NCBI GenBank assembly: GCA_963555705.1
Contig: OY743190.1
Location: 11,569,501-11,633,500 of the forward strand
DNA from: Ligustrum vulgare
Lineage: Eukaryota; Streptophyta; Magnoliopsida; Lamiales; Oleaceae
Direction: 5' to 3'
Length of the DNA: 64,000 nt
Position 1 is the first letter of the stretch; the number at the start of each line of letters is the position of its first letter. Both the position numbers and the translations under genes were made by a program. Positions 44,780 to 56,508 of the stretch are shown here, piece by piece. A model generated the notes under the pieces. It was not told the origin of the DNA, searched no databases, and worked only from the letters and a program-made list of their open reading frames with translations.

Positions 44780-46890
44780 GTCTAATGCACCCAAAATACA
44801 AATTCCCACTGAAACCAAATATCCTTAAGAAATACAACACCCATATGAGTATTGTGCTCATGAAAGACCTTGGGGTGTAATACTTTAGTAAGCGGATCCG
44901 CAATTATGGAGTTTGTCCCAATGTGCTCTTATTGACACGTGTCCACTCTGAACTGTATCCTTCACAACCAGGAATTTATGTCAATGTATTTTGACTTAGT
45001 TGAGCTCCTGTTGTTACTGGAATATAAATCTGCTGAGTTATTGTCACAATATAACTTTAGTGGTCTTTCTATACCGTACAGAATATGCAGTCCAGTGACA
45101 AAATTTCGCAGCTATATTCCATAATTAGATGCCCCCAAAATTGTTACAAACTGTGCTGCCAAGTGAAAGAAGCTAAAGTGTTTGTTAAGCACTCCTACTG
45201 GAAATAGCTCCTCCAACTAGCAGATAGATGTAGCCTGATATGGATCTTCTACTGTTTTGGCATCTAGCAAAAATCGGAATCATAATACCATATGATCTCC
45301 AACTGATCCGATTTTCTGTATGTGAGCATGTAATATTTTGTTCTCTTTAAATACCTTATAACCCATGTTTGACTGTTTTTCAAATGATCCATCCCAGGGT
45401 TACTTAAATATCTCCTTAGTATCCCAATAATGTACGCAATATCCGAACGCATACAAATTTGAGCATACATCAGATTTTCTATAGCTAAACTATATGAGAT
45501 CTTCTGCATTTCCTTAACTTCAAGATAACTTTTCGGGCATTAGTTGAGACTAAATTGTCTCCCTTAGCGATAGGGGTGTCCCCTGATTTACTTTCTTGCA
45601 TGTCAAACCTCTTAAGTACTTTATTGATATAGCCCTTTTGTGACAATTCAAGAATTCCCCGAGAATAATCCCGATGTATCTGAATTCCTAATAGAAAAAG
45701 AGACATCACCAAGATTTTTAATCTCAAAATTCCTTGACAAAAAATCTCATAATTTTATGTAACATGCCTATATCATTGGTGGCAAGCAATATGTTATCAA
45801 CATACAAAATCAGGAAAATACACTTACTCCCACTGAACTTGTAATACACACAACCATTAACAGCATTAATCTCAAAGCCAAATGAGATAATTGCTTGATG
45901 AAATTTGTATTACCCTTAACGAGAAGTTGGCTTGAGCACATAAATGGATTTCTTTAATTTGCAAACCGTCTCATCAATGTCTCCATTGAGAAACGTCGTC
46001 TTAACATCCATTTGATGTAACTCGAGGTCAAAATTTGCAACAACCTAATTTTCCTGAAAGAGTCTTTCATTGAAACCGAAGAGAAAGTCTCTTTATAATC
46101 AATGCCATCATTCTGTGTAAAGCCCTTAGATACAAGACAAACCTTATATCTTTCCACATTACCTTTCGAATCCCTCTTGGTTTAAAAATTCATTTCTGAC
46201 CAATGGGCTTCGTACCTTCTAGTAATGGGACAAGATCTCAAAATTTATTATCTTGCATATGCTTATACTCCTTATTTACGACATCAATCCACTTCTGAGA
46301 GTTAGAACCCTGCATGGCCTGACGGAATTGATTGGGCCATCTTCCACCATTCTATTATTTCCTTATGCTCTTGAAAAAATACTATTTAAATTATCCGAAA
46401 TAGCATTTTTTCCCTTTCTCTCGTGGATCTCCTTAATGGCTTTAGTTATTGAGGTTGTTGAGCTTGTACTTCTGAAATTTACCTTATTTTGGATGGGAGG
46501 TTCTTCAATATTGTCGAATTGAGGTTCCGGACATGCTTGTTGATCAATGACATGCATAAAAAACTTGCACATTGTCAAAAGCAACAATAGGAATCGAAAC
46601 TGATCCTTCCTCAACTTCTTCCTTAAAGACAATATCTCTAACATTATTTCTCCCCCAAACTCAACATCCTCAAAAAAGTTGCATTTCCCGTTTCAAAATT
46701 GACTTAAGTGTGGGATAATAAAATTTATAGCCCCTAGATCGCTCAAAATAACCAATAAAGTAGCTGCTTACTGTTTTGGAGTTCAATTTCTTTATGTGGC
46801 CTATAAAGCCTAGCCTTAGCTGGACATCCCCAAATGTGGAAATACCTTAGACTAGGTTTTCTGCCCGTCAAAAGCTCTTAAGGTATTCTA
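44780..46890 (-). pseudogene. pol: Copia pol remnant: integrase end, reverse transcriptase, RNase H
   Basis: Reading from 46890 downward: integrase C-terminal part (VPTKTAARIP, stop, ELLTGRKPSLRYFHIWGCPAKA), then a variable linker (46644-46363), then reverse transcriptase. The latter includes YKVCLVSKGFTQNDGIDYKETF (46157 region), FSGSKCIFLILYVDN (45850-45793), and the downstream GYINKVLKRFDMQ. RNase H follows, from YSLAIENLMYAQICMRSDIAY through DSDF to a degenerate end near 44780 (words like IADPLTK can still be made out in shifting frames). The polymerase motif YVDD is YVDN here, so a catalytic aspartate is lost. Many stops and frame changes; the integrase core upstream is missing or unrecognisable. 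TNT1-like elements are the closest type I know. Confidence 0.85.
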
Positions 46891-47499
46891 GCAGCAGTTT
46901 TAGTTGGTACTATGTACGATCTTTCTTTAGATGTCCAGATTTCTGGCAAAAAGAAATAATCCTTAATGTCTTTATGTGGTTTCTTTTGTTCTGAACCCTT
47001 AACAACTTTATTTTCTTTATTTGTTTTCTTGCCCTTATCTTTAGAGGTATTTGCCAAGTGAACACTTTTAGTTCTGTCCTACTTCAACTTTTCTTCCTCT
47101 TGCACACAAAATAGAATGAGCTCATTTCTCCCTTTGATAGTTACAACTGACCTTAAATTGACTGAATTGTGCAAGAAGCTTGCACACTATGAAATGAGCT
47201 CATTGAGAGTCTATTTCTAATTTGACAGTTATAACTAACCTTAAATTAACTATATTGTGCAGGAAACGATATCAATACCAAATGCACGAGCAAGTCATTA
47301 GACAAGTCGAGTTTTAGTTCCTTAAGTTTTGAAGCAGTGTGAGACATCTACATGATGTACTCCCTTATTTTCCCATTGCCTTTATACTTTATTGAAATCA
47401 AGCTTTGCATAAGCGTGCTTGTTTCAGCCTTATCGTTTTTCACAAACATTTCTTAATTTTGGCAAGGAATTCATTGGCATCATTTACCTCCTCAGATAC

Positions 47500-47690
47500 T
47501 ATGCCACTAAAGGCTTTCGGAATGCCGCACTTAATGATCATGAGACTTACGTAATTTAAGCAATCCCACTTCTCAAAGTTCCTCATTTAATTAGATGAAC
47601 TTTCATCCGTAAGAGGAGCATGTTGCTCAATCCTTAGTACACGGTCTAGATCCATGCAGCCAACGAAAAGTTAATGTTCTTGTTTTGATC
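47500..47690 (-). pseudogene. gag: Copia gag remnant
   Basis: On the minus strand the frame reads DLDRVLRIEQHAPLTDESS, a stop, then RNFEKWDCLNYVSLMIIKCGIP and AFSGIVSEE, the pattern of the copia gag domain (UBN2 type). Flanking sequence to about 46950 should hold the rest of gag, protease and the integrase core, but I could not follow it through the damage. Confidence 0.7.
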
Positions 47691-47911
47691 CTTGAAGTTT
47701 GTTCCATAAATACAGGGATTAAATTTGAGCTTGTAGATATACTACTAACAGAATTTGAAACCGAATAGTGAACACTTAAACAAAATAGCTCACATAAATA
47801 CTTTATTATGCAAACCATACTTTCAAATAATGGCAGGGCCCATCACAAGATACCTAACACAACATCAATATTTAATCTTTGAACAGAAATATTGACAGTA
47901 AGTGGTACTCT

Positions 47912-48305
47912 TGGTGTAGTAATCAAATACTGACAGTAAGACATGTCAACCAACAAAACTTTCTTTGGACCGATTTATTGATCACACGTAAAACCAAATA
48001 ACCGTCATGTATTTATCACCACAAGTTCATGTGAAATTCGAGTCAAATATTGACCTTCCTTTGAGCCGATCAATATCCACATGAAATATCACACAAACAC
48101 CTAATTTTTCCCTTAGTGTAGTGATCAGACATTGGCAATAAGACATGTTAAACAATAAACCTTTCTTTGGACCGATTTATTGGTCACACGTTAAACCAAA
48201 TAATTGCCACGTGTTTATCACCACAGATGTATGTGAAATTCGAGCCAAATATTGACCTTCCTTTGGGCCGATCAACATTCGCGATGAATAACACACACCT
48301 AAATA
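47912..48305. repeat. 202-bp tandem duplication in the copia leader
   Basis: TTCTTTGGACCGATTTATTG occurs at 47961 and again at 48163, a period of 202 bases. Surrounding words (GTGTAGTRATCA, TATTGACCTTCCTTTGRGCCGATCAA) repeat at the same spacing with scattered substitutions. Confidence 0.85.
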
Positions 48306-48479
48306 CCTTCTAATATTCTAAGTTAATTAATATCCACAAAAGAGGTTGCTTTTGCAACATGTTGCTTCAACTAACTTACTTTCGAGTATTATATCTCTCA
48401 AAAGAGTCCGTAGTACCAAAATTTGAAATTAAAATCCACTGATTTGCATATATATTTGACTTTAGGATTTGAATTATAG

Positions 48480-48970
48480 AATTCAAAACTTTAGAATAAA
48501 GCAATCCTTAAGTTGAGAGAGTCAATTGCAATATTCTTAAACCTTAGGTGGCCAATTATGTGAAATTTTAAGTTTGAAGGACTTAATTTACAATTTTTCC
48601 AAAACTTTATTGGTCAATTTAGAGAAATTCCAAACTTTTGGTCCCAATTTGAAAGAAAATCAAACTTTAGAGGTCCAAAATATTGAACTTGAAAACTTTA
48701 AGGACTTAATTGAAAATTTTTCAAACTTTATGGACTAAATTGGAGAGTTTCAGAACTTTAGATGCTGTATTAGAAAATTTTCAAACTTTAGGGGCTGAAT
48801 TAGATAATTCGGAACTTTAAAAGGCCCAACTTAAATAATTTTATAAATTCAGGGGCTGATTTTATTAAATTCAAAACTTTAAAGGCCAACTTAAGTGGTT
48901 AGATAACTTTATGGGCTGATTTTGTAAATTCAGAAGTCTTAAGGACCAACTTTAAAAGACTTTATAACTT
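48480..48970. repeat. Degenerate short tandem repeats in the copia leader
   Basis: About a dozen diverged units of 30-45 bases built on CAAACTTTAGGGGCTGAATT follow one another, all in one orientation. Such repeats occur in the untranslated leaders of some plant retrotransposons. Confidence 0.75.
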
Positions 48971-49099
48971 TTAGGTTTTAAACATTATTTAAAACAAATA
49001 GGGGGCATTAGGTGCAAATAACCACAATTTTTGAAAATTGCAGAACAGCCCTTGAAGACTTCAAATTTCCAGGACAGGTCCTGGTCCCAAATCTCAATT

Positions 49100-49340
49100 T
49101 GTCCAGCAGTTAGGGTTTCAATTAACCCTCATACCCGTCGCCGCCCCTAAATCAGGAAGAGGCACAGCCCCAAGCGACCCCCTTTGTGGTGCGGCGTCAT
49201 CGTCGGCACTGCTCGCCTGCAGTGCTGCGCGCAGCGCATTCACCGCCGCTGCTCCTGCAGCGGCTACTCCTTGGCACCGGGTTGTTCATCGCCGGAAGTG
49301 CCAGCGGCGGTGCAAACACCAGTCCAAACATCATCGACCA
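49100..49340. other. GC-rich block in the copia leader
   Basis: Sequence such as CGTCGCCGCCCCTAAATCAGG and GCTGCTCCTGCAGCGGC contrasts sharply with the AT-rich surroundings. One frame stays open on the plus strand (49184-49615), but its arginine/cysteine-rich product resembles nothing I know and runs against the element. It may be captured host sequence. Confidence 0.4.
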
Positions 49341-49905
49341 TCAACCAGGCATACCATAATCATAATCCACAACCCAATATTAGATTTGAAAAAAAAAAAA
49401 AAAAAAATCCCATTCAAGTCAAACCGATCAGATTTCAATTTGCCATCAATTCCCAATTTTCAACAACCAAAATCATGATTCATTGTTTTGGCAAATACAT
49501 ACAACCCGATTCAGAATCAAAATTCAGTCCAAAAATCCGATTTTCAATACAGCTCCCATATCAAATTCGAAAATCAAAGCAAATTTCCAGATTTTACATA
49601 CATGATATATGCTGAGGTTGATTTTCATTACCCAAAATCAAATTTCTGAATCTTAATACCAAAAGCAAAACTCCCAAATAATATCCATCCGATTCCAAAT
49701 TCAGAAAACCATATATATTATTAATCCGATTTGGTTGAAATCCCAACTGAATCCATTATGAGAACCGACAGATAGTATATGTATTATACATCAATATTCG
49801 GTTGAATCTCAATTTAATATTCAGAAACTGTACGCATATAAAATTCGGCAAAAAATATATTTCATACGCGCACATATAAAGATCTGATAATTCAATTTGA
49901 TGATT

Positions 49906-49918
49906 GGCTCTGATACCA
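49906..49918 (-). other. Primer-binding site of the copia element
   Basis: TGGTATCAGAGCC on the minus strand, two bases inside the right LTR, is the standard initiator tRNA-Met primer site of plant copia elements. It shows that the right LTR is the 5' one. Confidence 0.95.
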
Positions 49919-49920
49919 CT

Positions 49921-50373
49921 TGTTAGAAAAATTCATCACAGACAATTATTTATCTATGATCTAAAATCATCATGCTGAATTATCAAGAATGAATAACTGA
50001 AGCGGAAGCGTACCTTAATCAGATATGATTCACGATGAACGATTCGGTTGGTTGGATCTTCCAAATCAATACGTAGTCCTTATTTTCTCTTTGATGATGG
50101 GATGTCAAAAAGAATGAACCATACGTACGATTCAGGGACCATAACCGTGTTTATATACTGAATTGCCAGTTAACCTAATCCGGCCCATCATGAATTCGGT
50201 AATGACCTATTATCTACACATAAAAACTCATACATTAATTAGATGCATTAAAGCCCGATATATATAAAATTCTTATTAGATCACTTTAAATGGGCTTAAC
50301 CAAATTTGATAGCATTTTATTCAATGCATAATAATTCATATATAAGCCCACATGATTGATTAAAATCCTTACA
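49921..50373 (-). repeat. 5' LTR of the copia element
   Basis: 453 bases beginning TGTAAGGATTTT and ending TTTTTCTAACA on the minus strand. Highly similar to the left LTR, but differing at many single positions and a few small indels, so the insertion is not recent. Confidence 0.92.
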
Positions 50374-50440
50374 ATGATGTCTAGTTGTGACATTATAATC
50401 TAAAAGTGACTTATTAGTTTGTTTTAGTATGAATTACGAC

Positions 50441-50499
<59 letters not shown>
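50441..50499. repeat. (TTA)n microsatellite
   Basis: About 20 uninterrupted TTA units. Confidence 0.95.
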
Positions 50500-51344
50500 C
50501 CTAAGAATTTACACACACGCGACCTTTAATATTTGTGCGTCTATGAGAATATGATATGTTATGCTATATAAATGGAACATACGAGCTCATACGACTGTGA
50601 TTAGTTATGTTGTGATCTTAAGTATATATATTCGTGCGACCACTTGATTTTTTTTATATATATATATATAAAAAACTTAATGCATCATTAATAAAATCAA
50701 AATTTAGAAAACATGGTCTCAAGTAATTTTCTTAATAATGTTTGTTCAATAAAGTTGTAATAATGTAAGAAGCCCTGATCCATACAGTTTTGGGATGAAG
50801 ATAGTATAGGTTTGGGCTTTCATGGTATACTATGCTCAGAGCCCAATAAAATCTTAGGGCAAAGTTTGGCATTAACAGAAATTACAAGAGAAGAATACAT
50901 TAGGGTGAGTAATTATATTAATACCACATTTTGTGTTAAGTGTATCACAATTTAATTACAATGATAAACAGTAATTGCAAGAATTCAAAAAAATATTTTT
51001 CCAATGTAATAGAATATATCTAAAATAAAATTATGAATAGAGATAAGATATAATAATTAATTATTAATAATAAAAATAAGAATACGACAAAAAATAATAA
51101 AAAAAATAATTGTCAAAATAAGAAAAACAATATGGACATATATTACAATTAAAATGTGGTGTCATTAACAAAAATTGTAGTGTGAATACAATTTCCTAAT
51201 ACATAATTAAGGTTTTTAACATACACATTTTCAAACTTAAGAATCTTAAGGTTTTAATTCAAAAACCAGGTTATAATTAATTAATTAAATATATTTTATT
51301 GTTCAAAATAGATTAAGATCACAATAATATAAATTTATACACTG
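50500..51344. other. Intergenic, nothing recognised
   Basis: AT-rich DNA with a short TA run at 50655-50670; no gene seen. Confidence 0.4.
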
Positions 51345-51800
51345 TCATAAATTTCTTAGGTCACAATTTATTTCTCAATCAAAATTCTCGAATTTTGTAG
51401 GTGATAATTTTTTCTTGATCTATAATTTCGAGTTAATTGATCATAACTCAGCAAATTGTGAGTCACAATTTCATTATTGGTCACAAATCACAAATTTCAT
51501 AGATTACAATTTTTTCTCTGACACAAATCACGAATATTTTATTGACAATTTTCACAAATCATAAGTTTTCTCAGTCACATATCACAAATTTATATGTCAA
51601 AGTTTATTTCATAGTCACAATTTATCAAATTTTAGGGTCCAAACTCATTTTTTGATCACAAATTATCAATTTAATTAGTCACAATTTATTTTACAGTCAT
51701 AAACCACAAATTTTATATATCACAAATTATGGTCACAGTATTAATTTGTCACAACTTATTTTTGGCTCATAATTATCAAATTATTAAATCACAATGATTC
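51345..51800. repeat. Degenerate TCACAAAT-type repeat array
   Basis: About fifteen copies of TCACAAATCACAAATTT or its variants (TCACAATTTATT, CACAAATTATCAA) occur in one orientation, spaced irregularly at roughly 20-50 bases. No open frame. This looks like an old minisatellite or the interior of an unknown element. Confidence 0.65.
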
Positions 51801-51973
51801 AATTAAAGGTTAAAGTTATCCTTCACGCCCACCCCCACAACCTTGGCATTGGAACCACCATCGCACACTCTGTTGCGCCACGCTAGAACAACCTCGAGTG
51901 CGATGCGTGCACATTCTGTGTGCTTATTTGAGAAAGTTGAGTGCAACGTAGGAAATTACGTGGTGCTTCAATC

Positions 51974-51978
<5 letters not shown>

Positions 51979-52022
<44 letters not shown>
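51979..52022. repeat. (GA)n microsatellite
   Basis: About 20 GA units with one AA interruption; generates a false ERER-type frame. Confidence 0.95.
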
Positions 52023-52154
52023 GGGCAAATGAAATAAAGAATTTTCACAAGGTGAAAAAACGAATTGGGTCTAGATAGAGGGGAAAAGATTTACAACGAG
52101 ACCGAGAGTAAATCGAGGAAGAATTGAGATCTCATAAATTTGCTTTAGGAAAGG

Positions 52155-52809
52155 ATTGGGGTTAGGGCTGTCAATAGATTGGATTTTAATCCGAACCCGA
52201 TCCGAAATCGGATGAAAATAACGGGAGATGGATTTAAGCTCTCAATCCGATAACTCCATAAGGATCTAAATCCAATAATCCGTTAACTAAATAGAACAAA
52301 TATGGATATAAGTCAATCCGATCAGATAACAATTCGATCCAAATTTTTTATAATAATATAATATATTTTATATATTATTATATAATTTTAATTCATATAA
52401 TTTTTTTTTAATTTTAAATCTTGTAATGTATTTTATAAACTATAATTTTAATATAATATTATTATATATTATAATATTCATTTTAAAACTTGTAATATAT
52501 AAATATTGTTATAATTTTTTGATATATTATGATTTTGTTTTTTATGAATGATATGAAATTATAATTAATTATATGAGTAAATTTTAACTTATTAATATGT
52601 AAACATTTTAAAAAATAATGATAAAAATAATTTCGGATCGGATAATCGAATCAGATATTTGATAAAGTAGCAAATTGGATATGGATTTAATTATCAAATA
52701 TCCGTCGGATTATCAAATTGGATCGGATCTACGAATTATTCTTATCGGATCGGATCAGATAAAAATAAATCTGATTCATATCCGATCCATTTACACCCCT
52801 AATTAGGGT
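52155..52809. mobile_element. hAT-like MITE with near-perfect 8-bp duplication
   Basis: The element is 52163-52801 (639 bp). TIRs TAGGGCTGTCAATAGATTGG and, reverse complemented, TAGGGGTGTAAATGGATCGG. Flanks ATTGGGGT and ATTAGGGT differ at one base. Subterminal GGATCGGAT/ATCCGATCC words at both ends; AT-rich, non-coding centre. Confidence 0.88.
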
Positions 52810-52896
52810 GATTGTTACATCTGAGAAAAGCATCAGTGCAATATTGATGAAAAGCGTGCATCGATATGGAAGTGTCGGGTTGTTGGAATATGATAG

Positions 52897-53073
52897 TGAG
52901 CCCCTGTTTGGTACTCAATATTCAAAACTTCAATTGTTTCAAAATTTATTTTCAATTGTACATTTTATTAATAAAATAATTTAAACATAAACTTAAAAAG
53001 ATTATTTACTTTTTAACTATACATTCTTAAAAAATCACATTATTTAAAATAAAAGGTCTCAAACAGGGACTCA
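52897..53073. mobile_element. MITE family B
   Basis: The element is 52900-53070 (171 bp). TIRs GCCCCTGTTTGGTACTC and, reverse complemented, GTCCCTGTTTGAGACC; flanks TGA and TCA are an imperfect 3-bp duplication. It shares its interior with 27648-27822. Confidence 0.65.
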
Positions 53074-53527
53074 ATATGATATAGATTGTAAAGTAAATTC
53101 ACCTAAAAACATTATAAAATAAGGGGAAAAAAAATCATAATATTAATTATTTTACATTTGTGTTAGGTATACAAATTCGTTCTATTCAATGCCTTAATAA
53201 AATCGATAAGAGAACCATATGACATCTCTTTCCACAATCCTTAAAAGATAAATACCCTTTTCTATCACTTGAACCATATTGGCGTTCCTAATTCCTATGC
53301 CTCTTTTTAATTTTTTCCATTAATTAATAATATAATAGAAGATGAGATTGACGAGAAATCATTGAAATGAAAGAATGTTTAAAAATTGGATCTTTACACA
53401 TGGAGTATAAGAAGCTTTTAATTCTAGAAATAATGTCACTATCTTTAATTAAAGAGTAGGTTAATGAATAACCATTTCATCGTACACGGAACAACTTTTT
53501 TGGTTTCATTATAAGGCGATAAGAACT

Positions 53528-53698
53528 TAACTTTCTTTTTATTAAAATTTTGGTGTTTAAAAATATAATTTTTATATTTTCTAAGTAAGATGTATGGTTG
53601 AAAAGTGGAGAGAGAAAATATGTGTGATTAAAAAATGATTTGAGGAATTGAATTGTTTAAACATATTTTTTTTTTTGTGTTTGCCAAATAGAGGCTAA
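53528..53698 (+). mobile_element. Tourist-like MITE, TAA duplication
   Basis: The element is 53531-53695 (165 bp) with TAA on both sides. The right end, reverse complemented, is GCCTCTATTTGGCAAAC. The left end is diverged. It has the family core GGTTGAAAAGTGGAGAGAG. Confidence 0.72.
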
Positions 53699-54243
53699 AA
53701 CTACACGAGTGTGACATTTTTTTTCCCCCTTTTTTGAATGGGTAAAGAAATTATTAATTGTACTCGTAAAGGTGTAAGAGAGTCGTGCATCTAATTGATC
53801 ACGTGAATGTGTTGCATTATCAATACATCATTTTTTTATCTCAAAAAAAGGACGATAATAAATCTTAGAAATTTCATGGAAGAGTAAAAGGAAATACATT
53901 TTACTTTTACCTAAAAAAAACATAAAAACATATTTTTAAACACAAGAGTTTAAGAAAAAGAGCCTCATAACAACACTTTTTCTACTATATATACGAAGCC
54001 ATTATTAAACAATTCCTTAACAAAATTTCATTTGTAAAATAACTAAAACTGCAACAATACTAATAGTATTATTCGGTAGTGATAAAATAATTTGTAATAA
54101 TCTAAAAATTATATTTTGAAAAGATTAATTACTTTAATAATTATTAAAGTTTAATAGGTATGCAAATGGTATTTGAAGTTTTTTCATAGCAAGTTATTCA
54201 AGTTCCTAACTATTACAATTGTTGTTACTTGGTAAAAATATTG

Positions 54244-54425
54244 GCCCATATTAGATACCTTTTATTCAAAACATCATTTTTTTTAAAACTCCTTTTCAAC
54301 TAACATTCTATTAATAAAACAATCTACATATAAATTCAAAAGAAATTTTATTTTTTAACAACTCATTCTCCCAAAATTTAACGTTACAAACTATATTATT
54401 TGAAATAATGAGTCTCAAAAAGAGC
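54244..54425. mobile_element. MITE family B inside the segmental duplication
   Basis: Left end GCCCATATTAGATACC; the right end reads GAGTCTCAAAAAGAGC before TTAAG. Present at the equivalent place in the other copy (58130-58312), so it was inserted before the duplication. Confidence 0.6.
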
Positions 54426-55009
54426 TTAAGTACATATTCTCCAAAAAAAATCACTATTATAAAACTCATTTTGTACACGATGATGGCTCAAATAAGAACT
54501 AAATATGTTCACAAGAGAAAAAAGGTAATACATAAATGGAGAGCACTTCCCAAAAACGATTATTGACTCATTTTCTCTCCTAAAACATATTTACTAAAAT
54601 GGTAAGTAATATTAATTATTAATTAATTATTATTTTTGACAAAATTCAGATTTAAATAATTCAATGAATGCAAATTTTTAAATTGCCGCTTTTCCAAGTC
54701 CGAAGTTTCTTGATCTGTCTTCCCTTCTTGAAAATCAATAAGAAAAAAATTTTAAATTCGTAAAAGCAATTTTTTAATTAGTAAAAAAAAAAAAAAAGTG
54801 TCAATATCAAATAAATATTTTTCTGAAAAATAGAAAATGAAAGATGATGAAATGGGACCATTCATGATCTATTTTTTTCTTTTCTTTTTTAATAAAATTC
54901 TGAGCCTGTATCACAATTATATCTATTTTTTAACTTATCATACTCTATCCCTTAGTGAAAGCTTGAAAGCTCAATCTCTAAGTGCTAAACTATTTCCTCA
55001 CAAGCAAGA

Positions 55010-55250
55010 ATATAAGGTTATAGGGACGACTTTTGTTGTCCCTATAGACCTAAAAGTTGTTCCAATACATTATTTGGGACGATATTGACGTCCCAAATGT
55101 TTGTCCCAAAAGATTCGTGCCAATAACACAATCGGGACGACTTGATTTGTCCCTATAGATACTCACTATAGGACGATATATACAGGGAAGACATGTCGTC
55201 CCTATATATGATATTTATAGGAACGAGAATGTCGTCATTTACAATTTTTT
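55010..55250. repeat. GGGACGAC/GTCGTCCC-rich segment
   Basis: Within 240 bases, GGGACGA or its complement TCGTCCC/GTCCC occurs at least eight times, usually joined to TATAG or CTATAG. The look is that of transposon subterminal repeats (as in CACTA elements), yet no CACTA or other terminus is present. It lies only in copy 1 of the segmental duplication. Confidence 0.6.
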
Positions 55251-55315
55251 TTTTTAATTTGTAAAAATAATTTTTTAATTAACAAAAAAAAAAAAAAAAA
55301 CTTTGTTAGTATCAC

Positions 55316-55316
<1 letters not shown>

Positions 55317-55395
<79 letters not shown>
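55317..55395. repeat. (AT)n microsatellite
   Basis: A run of about 38 AT units. Confidence 0.95.
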
Positions 55396-55398
<3 letters not shown>

Positions 55399-56007
55399 AA
55401 ATAGAAAATGAAAGAGGATGAAATTGAAGCTTTCATTATCTATTTTTTCTTTTCATTTTCGTTTTAATAAAATTCTGAACGTATATCACAGATATATCTA
55501 TTCTTTACTTATCATACTCTGTCCCTTAGTGAAAGCTCAATCTCTAAGTGTGAAACTATCCTCCTAATTATTACAAATTCTATATAAATGTAATTTTGTT
55601 TACTCATTTTAAGCTTTAAATCAATTTAAATTACAATATTTAAAGAAATTTGTTAGAGTGCTAAATATGCGAACCGTAAAAAACATTAAGTTATGTACAA
55701 TTGTACATTTTTTGTAATTAATTGTCTCCATTCGTTTCTCATTTTTAATAAAGTCTTTGTTTGATTTCCATTATTTTTAACTCTTTTCCTATAGTATTCA
55801 ATTTTAACCACATTTTAATAATAAAATATTCTACATATAAACAAAAAATATTTCTCCCATTTTCAACCACACAAAGATTATAAATGTAAAAGTTTTATTT
55901 TGCATATTTTACTTTTTCTCAATGTCATACTATTTCAAAATTGTTTATTTAAATCCTACATTAATATTTATAATTAACTCAATTTAATTTCGTCCTAAAT
56001 AATTAAG

Positions 56008-56508
56008 ACTATGTTTGATTGAAAAGATAAAAAATGAATAGTAAGAAAATATTTTCCAGGAATTGATTTGCTTGGAAATAATTTTTCAAGGAAATGTCAA
56101 TTAGAAGTGTTTGATTGTATTAATTTTTCAGGTGAAAAGTGAGAATTTTCCTAATTTTATTTTTTGATTGACATTATTTTTCAAGTCAAGTAACCCAAAT
56201 TTTAGCTACTTTATTCAAAAATATTTTTCACTCATTTGTACTTGATAATAGTAAAGTTAAATTCTTGAAAAAAAATAAGTTAATTAACAACAACAAAAAT
56301 GATCAAATGTGACGCAAAAGCATTTTCCACTTAAGGTGATTTTCAAGACAAATAAGGTAGTTGAACTCAAATTGGTTATACCTAAGAAAATATTTTTCAA
56401 GGCAAATTTTTCAATTAAGTACCAAACAAATAAAAAAATTGAAAATATTTTTCATGATTTGACATTTTCTAGGCAAAATAGTTGTAATCAAACACACACT
56501 AATTTCAA
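56008..56508. mobile_element. MITE-like family C, copy 1
   Basis: Bounded by ATGTTTGATTGAAAAG at the left and GTAATCAAACACACAC at the right, which are inverted to each other. The inside (GTCAATTAGAAGTGTTTGATTG, ATTGACATTATTTTTCA) matches 57585-58092 in the opposite orientation. Confidence 0.55.

Larger units (their letters stand above)
43953..50373 (-). mobile_element. Degraded Ty1/copia retrotransposon (minus strand)
   Basis: Two similar LTRs (43953-44393 and 49921-50373) enclose a primer-binding site, leader, gag and pol remnants in the right order for an element transcribed right to left. Numerous stops and frameshifts make it inactive. I could not find matching 5-bp duplications: bases outside are AATCT on the left and ATGAT on the right. 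Nothing else in the window resembles it, so the copy may have been altered by recombination. Confidence 0.9.
53990..55720. repeat. Segmental duplication, copy 1
   Basis: Diverged but collinear with 57430-58850: shared blocks include ACAAATGGT near 54163, TTCAAGTTCCTAAC near 54196, a family B MITE (54244-54425), ATATGTTCACAA near 54507, CAGATTTAAA near 54647, TAGAAAATGAAAG near 54830, and CTTTAAATCAATTTAAATTAC near 55613. In this copy the TAGAAAATGAAAG unit is itself duplicated (54810-55000 and 55300-55560), with other DNA between. Confidence 0.75.

Noticed and set aside
49184..49615. 143-codon open frame on the plus strand
   Set aside because: It lies antisense in the copia leader and is open largely because of GC-rich sequence and an A tract; no recognisable domain. 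Kept only as a compositional oddity.
51843..52037. Frame ending in an ERERER stretch
   Set aside because: The charged tail is the (GA)n microsatellite and the remainder has no likeness to a known protein or splice context.
54837..55088. 83-codon plus-strand frame
   Set aside because: Runs from the duplicated TAGAAAATGAAAG unit into the GGGACGAC motif cluster; the composition is not protein-like.
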